A stretch of 64,000 nt of DNA, taken from the NCBI GenBank assembly GCA_023548195.1, contig JAJHZJ010000414.1, forward strand, positions 1,163,501 through 1,227,500, written 5' to 3'. The translations under genes were made by a program, and so were the position numbers. Of the stretch, positions 35,771 to 46,425 are shown one piece after another. Numbering within the stretch: position 1 is the first letter of the stretch; the number at the start of each line of letters is the position of its first letter. The DNA is from Bettongia penicillata ogilbyi. Its lineage: Eukaryota; Chordata; Mammalia; Diprotodontia; Potoroidae. The notes under the pieces are model-generated. The model did not search any database. It was not told the origin of the DNA and saw only the letters and a program-made list of their open reading frames with translations.

Positions 35771-36479
35771 GCACTACGCCAAGTGTCCTAAAGTCTGAGG
35801 GCAGTTTTAAAAGCTTTAATGGCTTTGAAGATACGCTTTTAACAACCTAAAACTGCATACACACTTGAGCCACCCCGTCCTTGGCACTCTCCTTTGGGTG
35901 TTCACTATACTTTCCCTGTTATCGTGACTTGGGCTCATCTTCCCGAGCCCCAATCCCACTTGCTGCCATCCAAACACCTGGAAGGTAGGTGCGTCTGCGT
36001 CCAACCCACCCGGTACAAAGCCTGGCACCCACGAGATCCCAAACAGCAGCTTCATGTCTACACCCACTCCCGCCCCCTTGTTCAGTAATCTCCAGCGGCT
36101 TCCTCCGGCCTCCTGGAACAAACACAAAAGGTAGAACCTAGCGCCCTTGGCAGTCTTCCTCCACTCGCCTCCCCACGTGGCAGGGGCCTCTGGCTACTCC
36201 GACCAGGCACTCCCTCTGCCAGCCAGCCCCGCTCCCAACTAGAAGCCCCGCTCCTACTGGGGAGCTTCGCTCCTTCCCCCAGATCCCGGCGATCCGGGAC
36301 GTCATCTGCGGTGTAGACGGCGGATGGCGCGTCACCTCCTCCGTTAGACGGGAAGCGCTCTGAGGGCCCTTTGGTCTCGCCGGCGCCTGGCACGCAGCAG
36401 GCGCTCTGAAGGACGACGCCGGGGCCAGGCTGCCCCGTGCGGTCCGAGCTGTCATGCTGCCAGCTGCGATGACGCGCGG

Positions 36480-36532
36480 ACACGCACGCACAGGCACACA
36501 CAGACACACAGGCACACACGCGCGCGCACACA
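36480..36532. repeat. CA/CG-rich microsatellite in the CpG island
   Basis: Interrupted (CA)n with CACGCACG and CGCGCGCG segments, inside the CpG island and on the intron side of the inferred exon 1. Alternating purine-pyrimidine tracts like this can adopt Z-DNA. Confidence 0.8.
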
Positions 36533-36769
36533 CTTCTCCCCTCCTCCTTCCCCCACCCCGTTCACCACGCCGGGTCCGCTGACGCGGGTGGGGCCCGGGC
36601 GGCAGGGAGGCTCCCGTCACCTGGAGCGGAGGCCAGGGAGGAAGGGGAGCGGTGAGCTGGGGGCACCGGCGCTGCGGCCTAGGCGGCGGAGACGAGGGGG
36701 TGGGGCCGGGCCCCTCGGTCGGAGGGGAGGCGCGAGGCCCTCGGAGAAGGGGGAGGGCCGGGGCCCTAC

Positions 36770-36850
36770 CTGCTGAGCTGGAAGCCGCCGCTCCGTGAGA
36801 CGCGGCACGCGGTGCATCATGGGACCCGGGAGCGCTCTCGTCCCTGGGAA
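36770..36850 (-). other. SEC22A: Probable SEC22A exon 1 (5' UTR), transcription start approximate
   Basis: Exon 2 begins 19 nt upstream of the ATG, so a leader exon is required. Inside the CpG island the minus strand reads CTCAGCAG followed by GTAGGG (donor from 36769), a good 5' splice site. The upper edge is a guess because no TATA box fixes the start; CpG-island promoters often start at several sites. If transcription starts above 36820, the exon contains two adjacent ATGs (36820 and 36817) that open an upstream ORF. Another donor in the island cannot be excluded. Confidence 0.5.
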
Positions 36851-37021
36851 GGGTCGTGGGTGCCTGGGCAAACCGTCACGTCGCACGCGCCGAGGGGGGT
36901 GGGGCAAGAGGGGCGGGGTAAAAAGTAACTCTCCTCCTCCTCCCCCTCCCTCCCCCCACCCCTCTCCTGCCAACTCCAAGGGGCGGTCGGCTCCCTGACC
37001 AACTGCTGCGCGCGCCTCCAC

Positions 37022-37029
37022 GCATGCGC
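37022..37029. promoter_or_regulatory. NRF1-type binding motif
   Basis: The sequence CGCATGCGCA (37021-37030) contains the palindromic GCATGCGC core typical of NRF1 sites in CpG-island promoters. It lies about 200-250 bp upstream of the inferred SEC22A exon 1. Confidence 0.55.
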
Positions 37030-37060
37030 AGACTGGCTGGCTTCCGAACACCCGGCAGAG

Positions 37061-37382
37061 GTACTGGTTAGCCAGTCTCTGCTCTCCACTTCTTTCTCCG
37101 TGTCTCCTCCACTTCTCCGCCTTCTCCTCCCTCACCCTGTTGGGAGGCTGCTGGGCTCCTTTCCTGGCCCGTTTCCCCGTCTGTGCTAGGATGTGCTTGG
37201 GCGCGTTATAACAGGACTTCCCTGAGCCAGTCTGACAGAATGACAGACATTGTGCTGCAGCCCAGTAGCCTGATACTTAGTGTCAGCGTGAGGCAGGCTT
37301 GCAGAGCGGGAGCTCTCGCGATCAGAGTATCACCATGCGGTGGGGAAGACCGGAGATTCGATACATGAGTGTGGGAAGGGAC
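37061..37382. other. Unassigned GC-moderate spacer between CpG island and minisatellite
   Basis: No exon, known repeat or tandem structure was recognised here. It has scattered CpGs (GGGCGCGTTATAA, CTCTCGCGATC) and may be the distal part of the promoter region. Confidence 0.4.
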
Positions 37383-37991
37383 GGAGGCCCCCGGGGCCAC
37401 GTAGCCCAGCCCAAGAACTCTGGAGCCCTGCGGGACTCGGGCTCCTGCCTTGGTGGGTCCGCAGGAGGGAGGAAGGCGGTTACAGAGGGAGGCCCCCGGG
37501 GCCACGTAGCACAGCCCAAGAACTCTGGAGCCCTGCGGGATTCGGGGTCCTGCCTTGGTGGGTCCGCAGAAGGGGGGAAGGCGGTTACAGAGGGAGGATC
37601 CCAGGGCCCATGTAGCACAGCCCAAGAACTCTGGAGCCCTGCGGGATTCGGGGTCCTGCCTTGGTGGGTCCGCAGGAGGGAGGAAGGCGGTTACAGAGGG
37701 AGGGTCCCAGGGCCCATGTAGCACAGCCCAAGAACTCTGGAGCCCTGCGGGACTCGGGGGTCCTGCCTTGGTGGGTCCGCAGGAGGGAGGAAGGCGGTTA
37801 CAGAGGGAGGATCCCAGGGCCCATGTAGCACAGCCCAAAAACTCTGGAGCCCTGCGGGACTCGGGGGTCCTGCCTTGGTGGGTCCGCAGGAGGGAGGAAG
37901 GCGGTTACAGAGGGAGGATCCCAGGGCCCATGTAGCACAGCCCAAGAACTCTGGAGCCCTGCGGGACTCGGGGTCCTGCCTTGGTGGGTCC
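37383..37991. repeat. GC-rich minisatellite, about 5.8 copies of a 105-107-bp unit
   Basis: The phrase CAGCCCAAGAACTCTGG starts at 37407, 37512, 37618, 37724, 37831 (one A/G change) and 37938, so the spacing is 105, 106, 106, 107 and 107. Each unit also carries GCCCTGCGGGA, CCTGCCTTGGTGGGTCC and GGCGGTTACAGAGGG. Units 1-2 share CCCCCGGGGCCACGTAGC; units 3-6 share CCCAGGGCCCATGTAGC. This clustering suggests local expansion or homogenisation. The last unit breaks off after GGTGGGTCC. The array produces stop-poor frames on both strands that are not genes. Confidence 0.95.
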
Positions 37992-37999
37992 ATCATAGA

Positions 38000-38929
38000 A
38001 GCAGGTCCCATCACAGAACTCTGGTCCTGAGGCACAAGGATGCCCGTGATTTTCAGAATTGTCACGGTTTTATGGATCATTTTAAGCAGTATAAGTGACT
38101 TAAGCTGGAAAAGACAGTTCTGAAAAATTCTAAATCAGTAGTATATTCATTACACGTATCAGGTCGATTATTATAAAAAGCATAATTCCCCTCACAAAGG
38201 AGATGACTGCTGAGATCACTAAGATCCACTTCTAGTCCCATAGGTTCTAGCCGCCACTTTTGGCAGAAGTGTAAGGAAGAGAAGGAAATAAAATTTTGAA
38301 AAACCTTTCTCACGTTTCATCTGTTGTGTAACAGTTAAAAGTTGTAATAATTACATTATTTTCCACATAAACACACAAAATGCAAATTATAACCAATCAG
38401 TGGTCAAATCTTCCAACATGTCTTAACAAGCAAGTGTTGGCAGGCCAGCTCATTGGCATTGTTGGGAAGTTCAGCATATATCAGCAAGAATATGTTCTTG
38501 TATTGACTTGTTTATAGTATAATGCTATAATACGGTCACATGACACAATATTGCATCATCAAAATTTCAATGCAGAAAAAAACTCATAATTTTACAATAT
38601 TAAATTTAAGATACATCATTTTTTAAAATATATTTTATATTTTTTGAAAGGACACAAATTTAAAAAAAACTTTAAAGGGTTAAAGAAAGTAAATTCCCAA
38701 GGGGGCTCTGAATAATTTTTTTTGGAAGGGAGCAGTAGACCAAATAAATTTGGGAACCTCGGCTCCAGACTCTAATCCTATACACTTCCAGCCAAATTAC
38801 AGTGTACCCTTCTCACAGTCTCCATCTTTCCCTTTAAAATACAGGGCACCTAGACAATCTCTAAAATGTACTAGGGTCCAACTGCCCAGTCCCTGGCTAT
38901 TAGTGAAGCACCTCCTTTGTGCTACGTCA
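38000..38929. other. Intergenic sequence without recognised features
   Basis: AT-rich, following the minisatellite. No exon or repeat could be assigned. This interval would hold distal SEC22A regulatory DNA if there is any. Confidence 0.4.
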
Positions 38930-39170
38930 AGTCAACAAACATTTCTTAAGCACTTACTATGTGTGCTTCTTACAGGCAGGGACTGTCTTTTACCTTTCTT
39001 TGTATCCCTACCTTTTTGTACAGTGCCCCCCCCCCCAAATAGGAGGGGCTTAATAAATGCTTATTTACCAACTGCTGGGCACTGTGCCAAGCACTGGGAA
39101 TACAAATAACAAGCAGAGAGAGAGCTGGTCCCTGCCCTCAAGCTGCTTACTTTCTAAATGTACCAGCCAA
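38930..39170 (-). mobile_element. Antisense L2 end with an opposite-strand L2 terminus inside it
   Basis: GTCAACAAACATTTCTTAAGC (antisense L2) is interrupted at about 38968-39070 by a + strand L2 end (GGCAGGGACTGTCTTTTACC ... GGCTTAATAAATGC), then continues GGGCACTGTGCCAAGCACTGGG and CCTGCCCTCAAGCTGC. A run of about 12 C lies at 39025-39037. Confidence 0.65.
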
Positions 39171-39469
39171 ATGTGCTAGGTGCCATTAAACCAAATTACA
39201 AAACTAATACTGGGCCTCCTTTCAAACAGTTTATATTCTATTAGAGTTATAGAATCTAAGAATTGGAAGGAAACTTCAGAGGCCATTAAGTCCATCTTGT
39301 TACAGTAGAGTCAGAAAACCTAGGTTTCAATCTAACTGTGTGTCCATTGTATCAGTGAATAAAGTAAAACATAGCAAATAAGCAAGGAGAGAACAGTGTA
39401 AATACAGAGAATATAAAGTAAGGCTCGTAAGTCAGAATGGTGTCAGATTGTAGACATTCTTGAATTTGA

Positions 39470-42400
39470 GTTTTGCTTGAGAGACAATCAAAAAAGGTCT
39501 AGGTCACATGACCAACAAGGTGGCACACTGGACTTTTTTTTTTCCCCCAATTCTCAGTTTTTCAAACCTCCCCAACATAGGAATTATAAAACAATTTCAG
39601 CTGTCTTCATGAATCAGGATACCAAAAACTCCAATGAGATAAAAACCTAATGAACTAATAGCAAAGAAGGCCAGTCTTTGAAGTCTAATATGTCTATCCC
39701 ATTTGGCAGGACTATGCAAGCCCTGATCCATGGGCATACCTGCACACTATCTTCCAGTACAGGGAAAAATCCAAAGGCAGAAGCTTACTCTGTCTGGGGC
39801 AAAAGTTCGGGGGTGTTCTGTGCTGCAATAAAACTTAGCCAAAAAAGTTAGGAAAAAAGAGTAGTACGGCAGAAAACGTGTATGTCTGCGTGGCACTCTG
39901 CTAAACCTGAGGGAAAGAGCTCCAAATCCATCTTGGGTCAGATTTATCCCACCAAAAGTTAAAAGAGTAAAAAAGTAGAGACTGTGGCTACTTAAAACTG
40001 AATTGGCTTTGAGATCCAGCTCCCAGAGAAACCACCATCAAAAGGGAAGACAGAAGATGATCAATAAGGAAAGGTAAGAAAAAAAAAGATGGAAATTACC
40101 AAGGATTTCAGGAAAGAAAACGTTCATATAAGTGACTACTATGGACCCCATTACCTGAAGACCAACTATGTTTGGTCACTGCTCCCCAAGGTTCCCTGGT
40201 ACCCTTAAGGAGTGCTGACAGTGTCTATTCTCGCTGCCATTGGCTCAAGCCCCTACCAATTATATTCCCCTAATTTTAGAGGTTCCCCAGCCGCCTAGTT
40301 CTATTTAACCACTAAGCAGTTGTATTAGTTTTTACAAAGAAATTTTTACTTCAAAAGTATAGTAAGAACAAACACTTACAAACACTTCTTCCCAACACCT
40401 GAGGGATTTAATTCTCCCCTACACCACTTTTGCCTCTGGAGAGGGGAAGGAGAATAAGGTTCACAGCTTAGCTCAATTCCTAGTCTCTAGCACGGTCTCA
40501 CCAAGTTCGAAATCCAAAGATCTGTTTAGGTTTAAGTCCCAGATTCCCTGGCTTCTAAAGTTTCCCCTTATGGGCTGGCACCAACATTTAGCCTGGAACC
40601 CTGCCTCCACAGTTGCCATGGCTCAAGTCCAGGTCCAGTAACTCCACCGCTGGTGCCTAGAACTAAGAAGGGAAATGAAGTGGAACAAAACTCCAAACTT
40701 ATTTTGGAACAGGGGAAGAGGGGAGCAAAGAGACTTAAGAAAAAGAGGCATGAATAATCCTTCTCCCTAAATTAGTTCATGGTACCTGTGCTGTGGATGA
40801 ACTGGACCTTCATCCTATGGATGCTTCTGGAAAGTGAGCAAAATTGCCCCAGTCAGGTGGTTTAAAAATGTGGATTATTCCATTGGTTGCAAATAGAGGT
40901 CAGTAGTGTCTCCCATGTGGGGGGCCTCCTGGTTAGGTGATCTGAGTACATGGTGGTGATTCTTGGCCTACTGTTCTATCCATTGTGCCACCAGCTGTCT
41001 TTAAGGGAACGTGCCCTCCACAGACCATCTAAGTGAGTCCAGGTACCTATGAATAAATCTTGTGAGACAAAGAAAAGTGAGTCAATACCTAGTGAAGGAG
41101 AATACTTGTAGATGCCTAAGAGAGCATAGAACTACAGCAGGATGTTCCTGAATGTTTTAAAAGAGAAATAAGAGTTGTGAAAATGGAATTTATGGTCTGG
41201 ACATCAGAAATAATTGGCAAAATAGAAAAAACTTGAATCCACTGTGGCAAGTCTTGCCAAAGAAACAAAAAAGAGAATAAAATTATTGGAAAGGAAAATA
41301 CACGGAAGTAAAATCTGAAATAAAAGCAATAAACACTAAAAGAAAACATGATCTCCATATAAGAAAGTATTGATCCCAAAGACAGGATGCATGAAGAAAA
41401 TCTAAGGATTATAGGTCTCTCAGAAGAACATTACAAGACAAAAAACCTGAACACTATAAGACAAGAAACAATACGAAATCCTATGCAGAGCTTTGGAACA
41501 CAGAAAACATAAGTACCATTTTAAACAGTCCACAAATTCCTTTAGGAAAAAAAAAAACAAACTCTGCAGCAAACTCCAAGGCATGATGTTAAACTGAATA
41601 ATTCCAAGGACAAAAAAATAAATTCTGCAAGGAAAAACAGAGAAAGACCTTCAAATATAAAGGAAAGGAAATCTAAACCATGACAGACCATTTTGCCCAC
41701 ACCAAAAATCACAAGAGGGAATGGAATAATGTGTCCTGGGGGCCAAAAGAGCTCAAGATGAAACCTAAGGTTTCTTACCCTGCAAACTTGAACCTAACAG
41801 TTAGTGAAAAAAGATGATCATTCAATTAAAAAAGAAAGCATTCAAAGCATTCCTATGAAGAAAATCAGACCCAAAGAAATTATTTGTTTTGCAACTATCC
41901 AAGACAACAGAGATGCATAAAAGGTACATAAATATAACAGCCAAGGCCAACAACAAAATGACAGATCATTTCTTCCCCAAAATACACAAAGAAACAAAGA
42001 TGAAAACAGAAGTCAAATAGAAGTGGAGAAGCAGGACTAAAACACAATGAACCAAACCCAACCTACAAATGATTTAATTTTTTTTTTGTGGGACTAAATT
42101 ACAGATTGGAAATATGCATAAAAGGGAAGATGGGGAAAAAAAGAATACATAAGAATCTGTTGTTTCATGGCCTAATCAAGTCAAAGGTTATCAATGAAGG
42201 GAAAATAACTTCTGTAGTCTCTCAGAAAGGAAAGAGCCTGTAGAAGAATTAGGACGGAAAGGAGAGAATTGAAATGGGGAAATAAAAATAAAATCTTATG
42301 TTTCAGTGGTGGGAGGGGATACAACTGATGAATACTTCCATAGGGAAGAAAGACCAAAAAAAAAAATAGAAATGTTAAAATTAAAAGCTGGTTCTTTGAA

Positions 42401-42920
42401 AAGAGTAATAAAATTGATAATCCTTTAACCAATCTGACTAAGAAGAGGGAAGAAAATCAAATCAACAAAATAACATGAGCAAGGTGAAGTTACAACAAAA
42501 CTAATAAAAATTATCAGAGGCCTACTATGCACAAGCATATGCTAACAAAACTGAGAATAGAAAATGTAAGAATACCTCAAAAATAGAAAATACCCAAACT
42601 AACAGATGACCAAATAGATATCATAAATAGTCCAATCTCAGAAAAAGAAACAAAATTATCTATTAAAGAACAATCAAAAAAAAAAACTTTCTGGTCCTAA
42701 TGAAAAATTCTATTGAATTTTATAGAAAAATTAGTACCAATATTACCTTAATTATTCTCAAAGTTTGAGAAAGTACCTTACCAGATTTCTTTCTTAAGGC
42801 AATTATAGTCCTAATACCTAAATCAGAGGAAGATAAAACACAAAAGTGTATAAACTTAATAAAATCAATGAATTTGGATTCAAAAAATTTTAGTAAAATC
42901 TCATTTTAGGTTCTACAGTA
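39470..42920 (+). mobile_element. Half-L1/L1-type LINE, + strand, interrupted and degenerate
   Basis: The 5' end resembles an L1 leader (CACATGACCAACAAGGTGGC, AGTTTTTCAAACCTCCCC). From about 41130 it has A-rich ORF1-like text (CAGCAAACTCCAAGGCATGATG, GCCAAAAGAGCTCAAGATG, CCCTGCAAACTTGAACC). At about 42380-42840 there is L1 ORF2-like sequence (AAAGCTGGTTCTTTGAAAAG, TTCTGGTCCTAATGAAAAATTC). The middle, about 40110-41120, does not fit and is listed separately. The tract may combine more than one L1-family copy. No open frame survives. Confidence 0.7.
40110..41120. other. Unassigned block inside the L1/HAL1-like tract
   Basis: More balanced in base composition than the A-rich LINE on either side. 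Contains CCCCAAGGTTCCCTGGTACCC, TCTATTTAACCACTAAGC and CCACCGCTGGTGCC. It may be an LTR element inserted in the LINE, but the ends and duplications were not found. Confidence 0.4.
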
Positions 42921-42932
42921 GCTTCAAGCTGA

Positions 42933-43072
42933 CAGGGTTGGGGAACCTGCAGCCTCAAGGTTACATATGGCCTTCTAGGTCCTCAAGTACTGCCCTTTGT
43001 CAGAATCCAAACTTCAGGCAAAGGGATTAGAGGGCCGTATGTGGCCTCAAGGTCACAGGTTCTTTATCCCTG
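42933..43072. mobile_element. hAT miniature element (140 bp)
   Basis: Left end CAGGGTTGGGGAACCTGC, right end CACAGGTTCTTTATCCCTG. The interior (GGTCCTCAAGTACTGCCC, GGGCCGTATGTGGCCTCAAGG) matches the family at 20609 and 17071. TTCAAGCT and TTCAAGCC lie near the two ends, but two extra bases separate the left one, so the duplication is imperfect. Confidence 0.85.
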
Positions 43073-43394
43073 TTCAAGCCCTGCCAACTTCTAGCTTTAA
43101 GAGAGAAGATGGATGATACCAACCCCATTTTAGTTTGCTGAAGGGAAAGACTGGGAAGAAGCTAACATGAGAGGAGCCAGCAGTCTCTATTATGTCCCTG
43201 TCTCCAACTTGCTACAGTAAACTTCCCTGGGAGGAAAGAATCCCATACCAGTGAGCTATGGGACTTTGGTTACATGTGCTTGACAGAAGTTCACAATTTT
43301 TTATACGGTCCTTATTATGTGTTGAAATGTTTGTGTTTGTTGATGATTACTAAATTCACAAAAAAAAGAAAAAAAATGTAAAGAGTAACTGTAA
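43073..43394. other. Unassigned intergenic sequence
   Basis: No gene or repeat family was recognised. It ends in an A-rich run at about 43360-43380. Confidence 0.4.
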
Positions 43395-43885
43395 CTTACC
43401 ATATCCAAAACAGAATTAATTATCTTTCTCTCAAAACCTGCTCTCCTTCCCTATTACTGTGGAAGGTACCACCATCATTACTTTCACTCACATTCACCAT
43501 GTTAGTGACATTCCATTGTAAATTCCTCTCTTGTAATTTTATTCTCTCACAGTCTCCTTTCCATTCTCACAGCCACCTTGTCACCTCTCCCCAGGACTGT
43601 TGCAGTTTTTTAAAAATTGAGCTCACTGCTTGAAGTCTTTTCACTCACTTTTCACTTTTCACTCTAATCCATCTTCCACTCTGGGGTTTTCAAAAACCTT
43701 CTGAAAGGCTGGTGTCCATGTAGTGGTGATGATTCAGAAATGTAGGAATATGTTGCAGGTCTTTATCTCCCTTGAGCATTGCAGACAATCTGGATCAGCT
43801 ATGATTCCCTCAGCCACTTCTCCTGTTTCTACTGTAACTCCGTTCTTTATTCATTCACTAGTTGCTTGCCCTTGTGTCTGGCTCA
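43395..43885 (+). mobile_element. L2/L3-type LINE remnant
   Basis: ATATCCAAAACAGAATTAATTATC and CCCTATTACTGTGGAAGGTACC match the CATGTCCAAAACTGAACTCATTATC...TTACTGT...GGCACCACC region of L2/L3 ORF2. CTTCTGAAAGGCTGG-type text follows. Confidence 0.65.
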
Positions 43886-44139
43886 TGCTCAAAGAGTGAT
43901 ATGGTTTTGCTATTAAAATTTTGCACAAGAAAAAACTAGAGGTCAATAGGCAACTTGGTTCTTTGCCAACTGTTATCTGGTCTGTCCATATCTGCCTTCA
44001 CCAGACTTTGTGCTGAGTTTCCACTCAGCTGACACCCCACATTGGGCACTCTCCTAATTTGTAAGTCTGTGAGTTAGGAAGCTATCCCAGGCATATGAAG
44101 ATTTTACCTGGCAGAATGAGAGGATGAGAACAATTTGTT

Positions 44140-44385
44140 CCAATAGCCATGAAGGTGCTACGGATTACTTAGAGCTGGCGTCAGACACCAAAGACACCAA
44201 GGTCACCCACGGTATCCCAAGCCACCGCAGTCATCTTGACTCTTGTCTTGCCGCCAAACTTTGATGACTGGAAGAGACAGTGAGGCTGATGACCTTTTGC
44301 AACCCTGCCTCATTTGAGTCCAATTCACGTACAGGTCAAGACATCGCCCATAAAGTGGTCAGGAACGAACAACAACAGCTTTGTG
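44140..44385 (+). mobile_element. Marsupial SINE, near full length
   Basis: GACACCAAGGTCACCCACGG, AGCCACCGCAGTCATCTTGAC, GAGGCTGATGACC, CCTGCCTCATTTGAGTCC, AATTCACGTACAGGTCAAGAC and the tail GGAACGAACAACAACAGC. It is the same family as the copy at 1-165. Confidence 0.8.
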
Positions 44386-45194
44386 CACTGCCCTCGCTTT
44401 CTCCTACCTGTGTGGCCATGGCCCATACAGAACTGTACCTGCTCTACACGGGGAGGACAGGGAGGAGGGGGAGGCAGTCGTACCATGATGAGTTACATCT
44501 GTGAAAGGGAGGGTTTTCCACCCCTACCCCATTCATTTCATTACAGAAGTTTCCAACGCTTCCATTGAATCAGTCAATAGAGTCTTTATGAAGTTGAAAA
44601 AGAGTGAACTATTTTGACTGGGTTAAGAAAAAGAAAGCAACGTGATTGGTTCAGAGGATCAGTCATTCCCAGTGAGACGTTCTTTAGAGAACAGTTTGTC
44701 AGGCAAGCTGTGAATGAACTAGTCTAGTGGGAAGAGTATTGGGTTGTTGAGTATCATGCCTGGCACGAGCAAAATCTTGGTAAATATTTGTGGACTGATG
44801 GACTGGTCACTTTTTAGCAGTGAAATAATATCCCATTATATTGCTAGAGTCCAACTTATTTAGCCTTTCTCCAGTTGATAATGTACATTCTTTGCAATTT
44901 TTGACTATGTGGTTGTTTTTTTTAAAGCCACATGAATATTTTTATACTAACGGGTCTTTTTCCCCCTTTGTAAAATCCTGCCATCTAGGGGTGATGGGCA
45001 TCCTATAACATCAAGGGGCCCAAGTTCACATAGACCAGGTTTAGTTTTTAGGTAACCTGGTCCTAAGGAGGGGAGCCAGGATCTTCTTTTATGCCCTCTG
45101 GCTCATTACATCTCCGTACTACAGCTACAGGAAGAAATTTTTAAAAGATTAGGTCTCAGGTCAATGGTCTCCCCTGAAGGATTAAGAGATTCCT

Positions 45195-45445
45195 TTCTGG
45201 GTAGCAAAGTAGATAAAGTTCTGGGCCTGGAGTGATGAACATTCATTTTCCTGAGTTCAAACCTGACTTCAGACACTGCTGTGTGTTACCTTGGACAAGT
45301 CACTTAACCCTGTTTGTCTCAGTTTTCTCACCTGTCAAATGAACTGGAGAAGGAAATACAAACTACTCTAGTATCTTTGCCAAGAAAACCCCAAATGGAG
45401 TCATAAAGAATCAGACACAACTGAAAAAAATGACCGAACAACAAA
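45195..45445 (+). mobile_element. Marsupial SINE with MIR-like head and RTE-like tail
   Basis: TTCTGGGTAGCAAAGTAGATAAAG, TGGACAAGTCACTTAACCC, GTCAAATGAACTGGAGAAGG, AACCCCAAATGGAGTCATAAAG and ACAACTGAAAAAAATGACCG...ACAAC. Confidence 0.9.
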
Positions 45446-45987
45446 CAAAATTCTAGAAAGATACTTAGTGTGCAACATAGATAAGTGCAGGACAGCTATT
45501 TATTTCTTCCACTACATATACACATACACACACACATGCACACACAGAAGACTAATATTGTACATTGATGGTATTTAAAACCTCAGATAGTAACAGTAAG
45601 AGTAACCACATTAAAACATGAAACACTTTTTCAGACTGCTAAATGGGTATTTCAACTTCACCCAAGTACTATACTGCAAACTACTGAATCAAAGTCCCAA
45701 TCTTCTGGCCAAAATTGAGTTTTAGCCAAGGTCCAGAGTTCATAATCATCCCCAAATTACAATTTTAAATAGTATCTTTAGATATAATCTTACAAAGAGA
45801 ACACTGAGTCAAAGAATATATTCAATTTTGTAATTTAATTTATTTCTACATTTCCCTACAAAAATAATTCTCCAGTTTTTAGCTGTGCTAGCAATATAAT
45901 AGAATGCTTATTTTTCCTACAGCCATGCCAACATAGGCATGTTTTTTAACCATTTTTGCCAATTTGGTGTGGATAAAGGTGGTACCT

Positions 45988-46425
45988 GTTCAGGTCTGTA
46001 TTGACAGAACCACAACTGATTAATTAAAGTGCATGGTGAACACACCCCACCACAGCAGAATGCTATCTCCAGCAAAGGACTGACCATCCTTACATTAAGC
46101 AAATTTTCGGTAGCCCATATGGCCTACTTTCCCATCTCTATGACATTTTCTTGGTTTTGCAACATACAGCCCTTCCCTCATGAATGAAAATACTTCTTTA
46201 AAACTTCCTATTCAAGCCTTTGGACCAGTTTAGTTATGAACTCCTGCCCTTAAATTCACAGCCTAATTTTTGTTAGCTTGTCTGCAAATAAGTTTAGACA
46301 ACCTCCTTTTACCCCAAGGCAGGGATGCTCGTTTTCATCTAATCTGTTGCCATTAATCTTTGGAATGCATTAGCCTCCACTCTTTCATTGCAGTAAAAGG
46401 GGTAGGGAGCCAATGGAATCTGAGT
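45988..46425. other. Unassigned insertion (about 430 bp) within the antisense L1
   Basis: The L1 text breaks after GGTGGTACCT and resumes at CTGAGTTGTTTTAATTTAC; the sequence between is not L1. It may be a solo LTR or another transposon. No convincing terminal repeat or duplication was found. Confidence 0.45.

Larger units (their letters stand above)
27846..36820 (-). other. Possible spliced upstream ORF of SEC22A
   Basis: Joining 36820-36770 to 27863-27846 gives ATG ATG CAC ... CAG|GTC TTT TCT GTT TGT TGA: 22 codons and a stop that ends one base before the SEC22A ATG at 27844. The first ATG has weak context (C at -3); the second has A at -3. It exists only if exon 1 includes position 36820 and uses the 36770 donor. 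Confidence 0.35.
36120..37060. promoter_or_regulatory. CpG island promoter of SEC22A
   Basis: This is the one long GC-rich, CpG-dense block in an otherwise AT-rich window. It contains the inferred SEC22A first exon. Visible sites include an SP1-type GGGCGGGG at 36911-36918, a CRE-like CCGTCACGTCGC around 36873-36884, and an NRF1-type GCATGCGC core at 37022-37029. No TATA box is obvious, which suits a housekeeping trafficking gene. It could also start transcripts on the + strand. Long open frames here result from low stop-codon density in GC-rich DNA and are not called as genes. Confidence 0.85.

Noticed and set aside
36082..37135. Open frames of 149-172 codons on the minus strand of the CpG island
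   Set aside because: GC-rich DNA has few stops. The frames overlap one another, have Arg/Gly/Pro/Ser-rich composition without domains, and span the inferred SEC22A exon 1 and its donor.
37383..37991. Possible CRISPR-like array
   Set aside because: The whole 106-bp unit repeats, with no unique spacers; this is a eukaryotic minisatellite.
37206..38080. Open frames of 91-210 codons with repeated peptides on both strands
   Set aside because: They come from the ~106-bp minisatellite; the unit length shifts frame between copies, and the same peptides appear in different frames.
42923..43080. Exact 8-bp duplication around the hAT element at 42933
   Set aside because: TTCAAGCT and TTCAAGCC differ by one base and the left one is offset by two bases, so it is recorded only as approximate.
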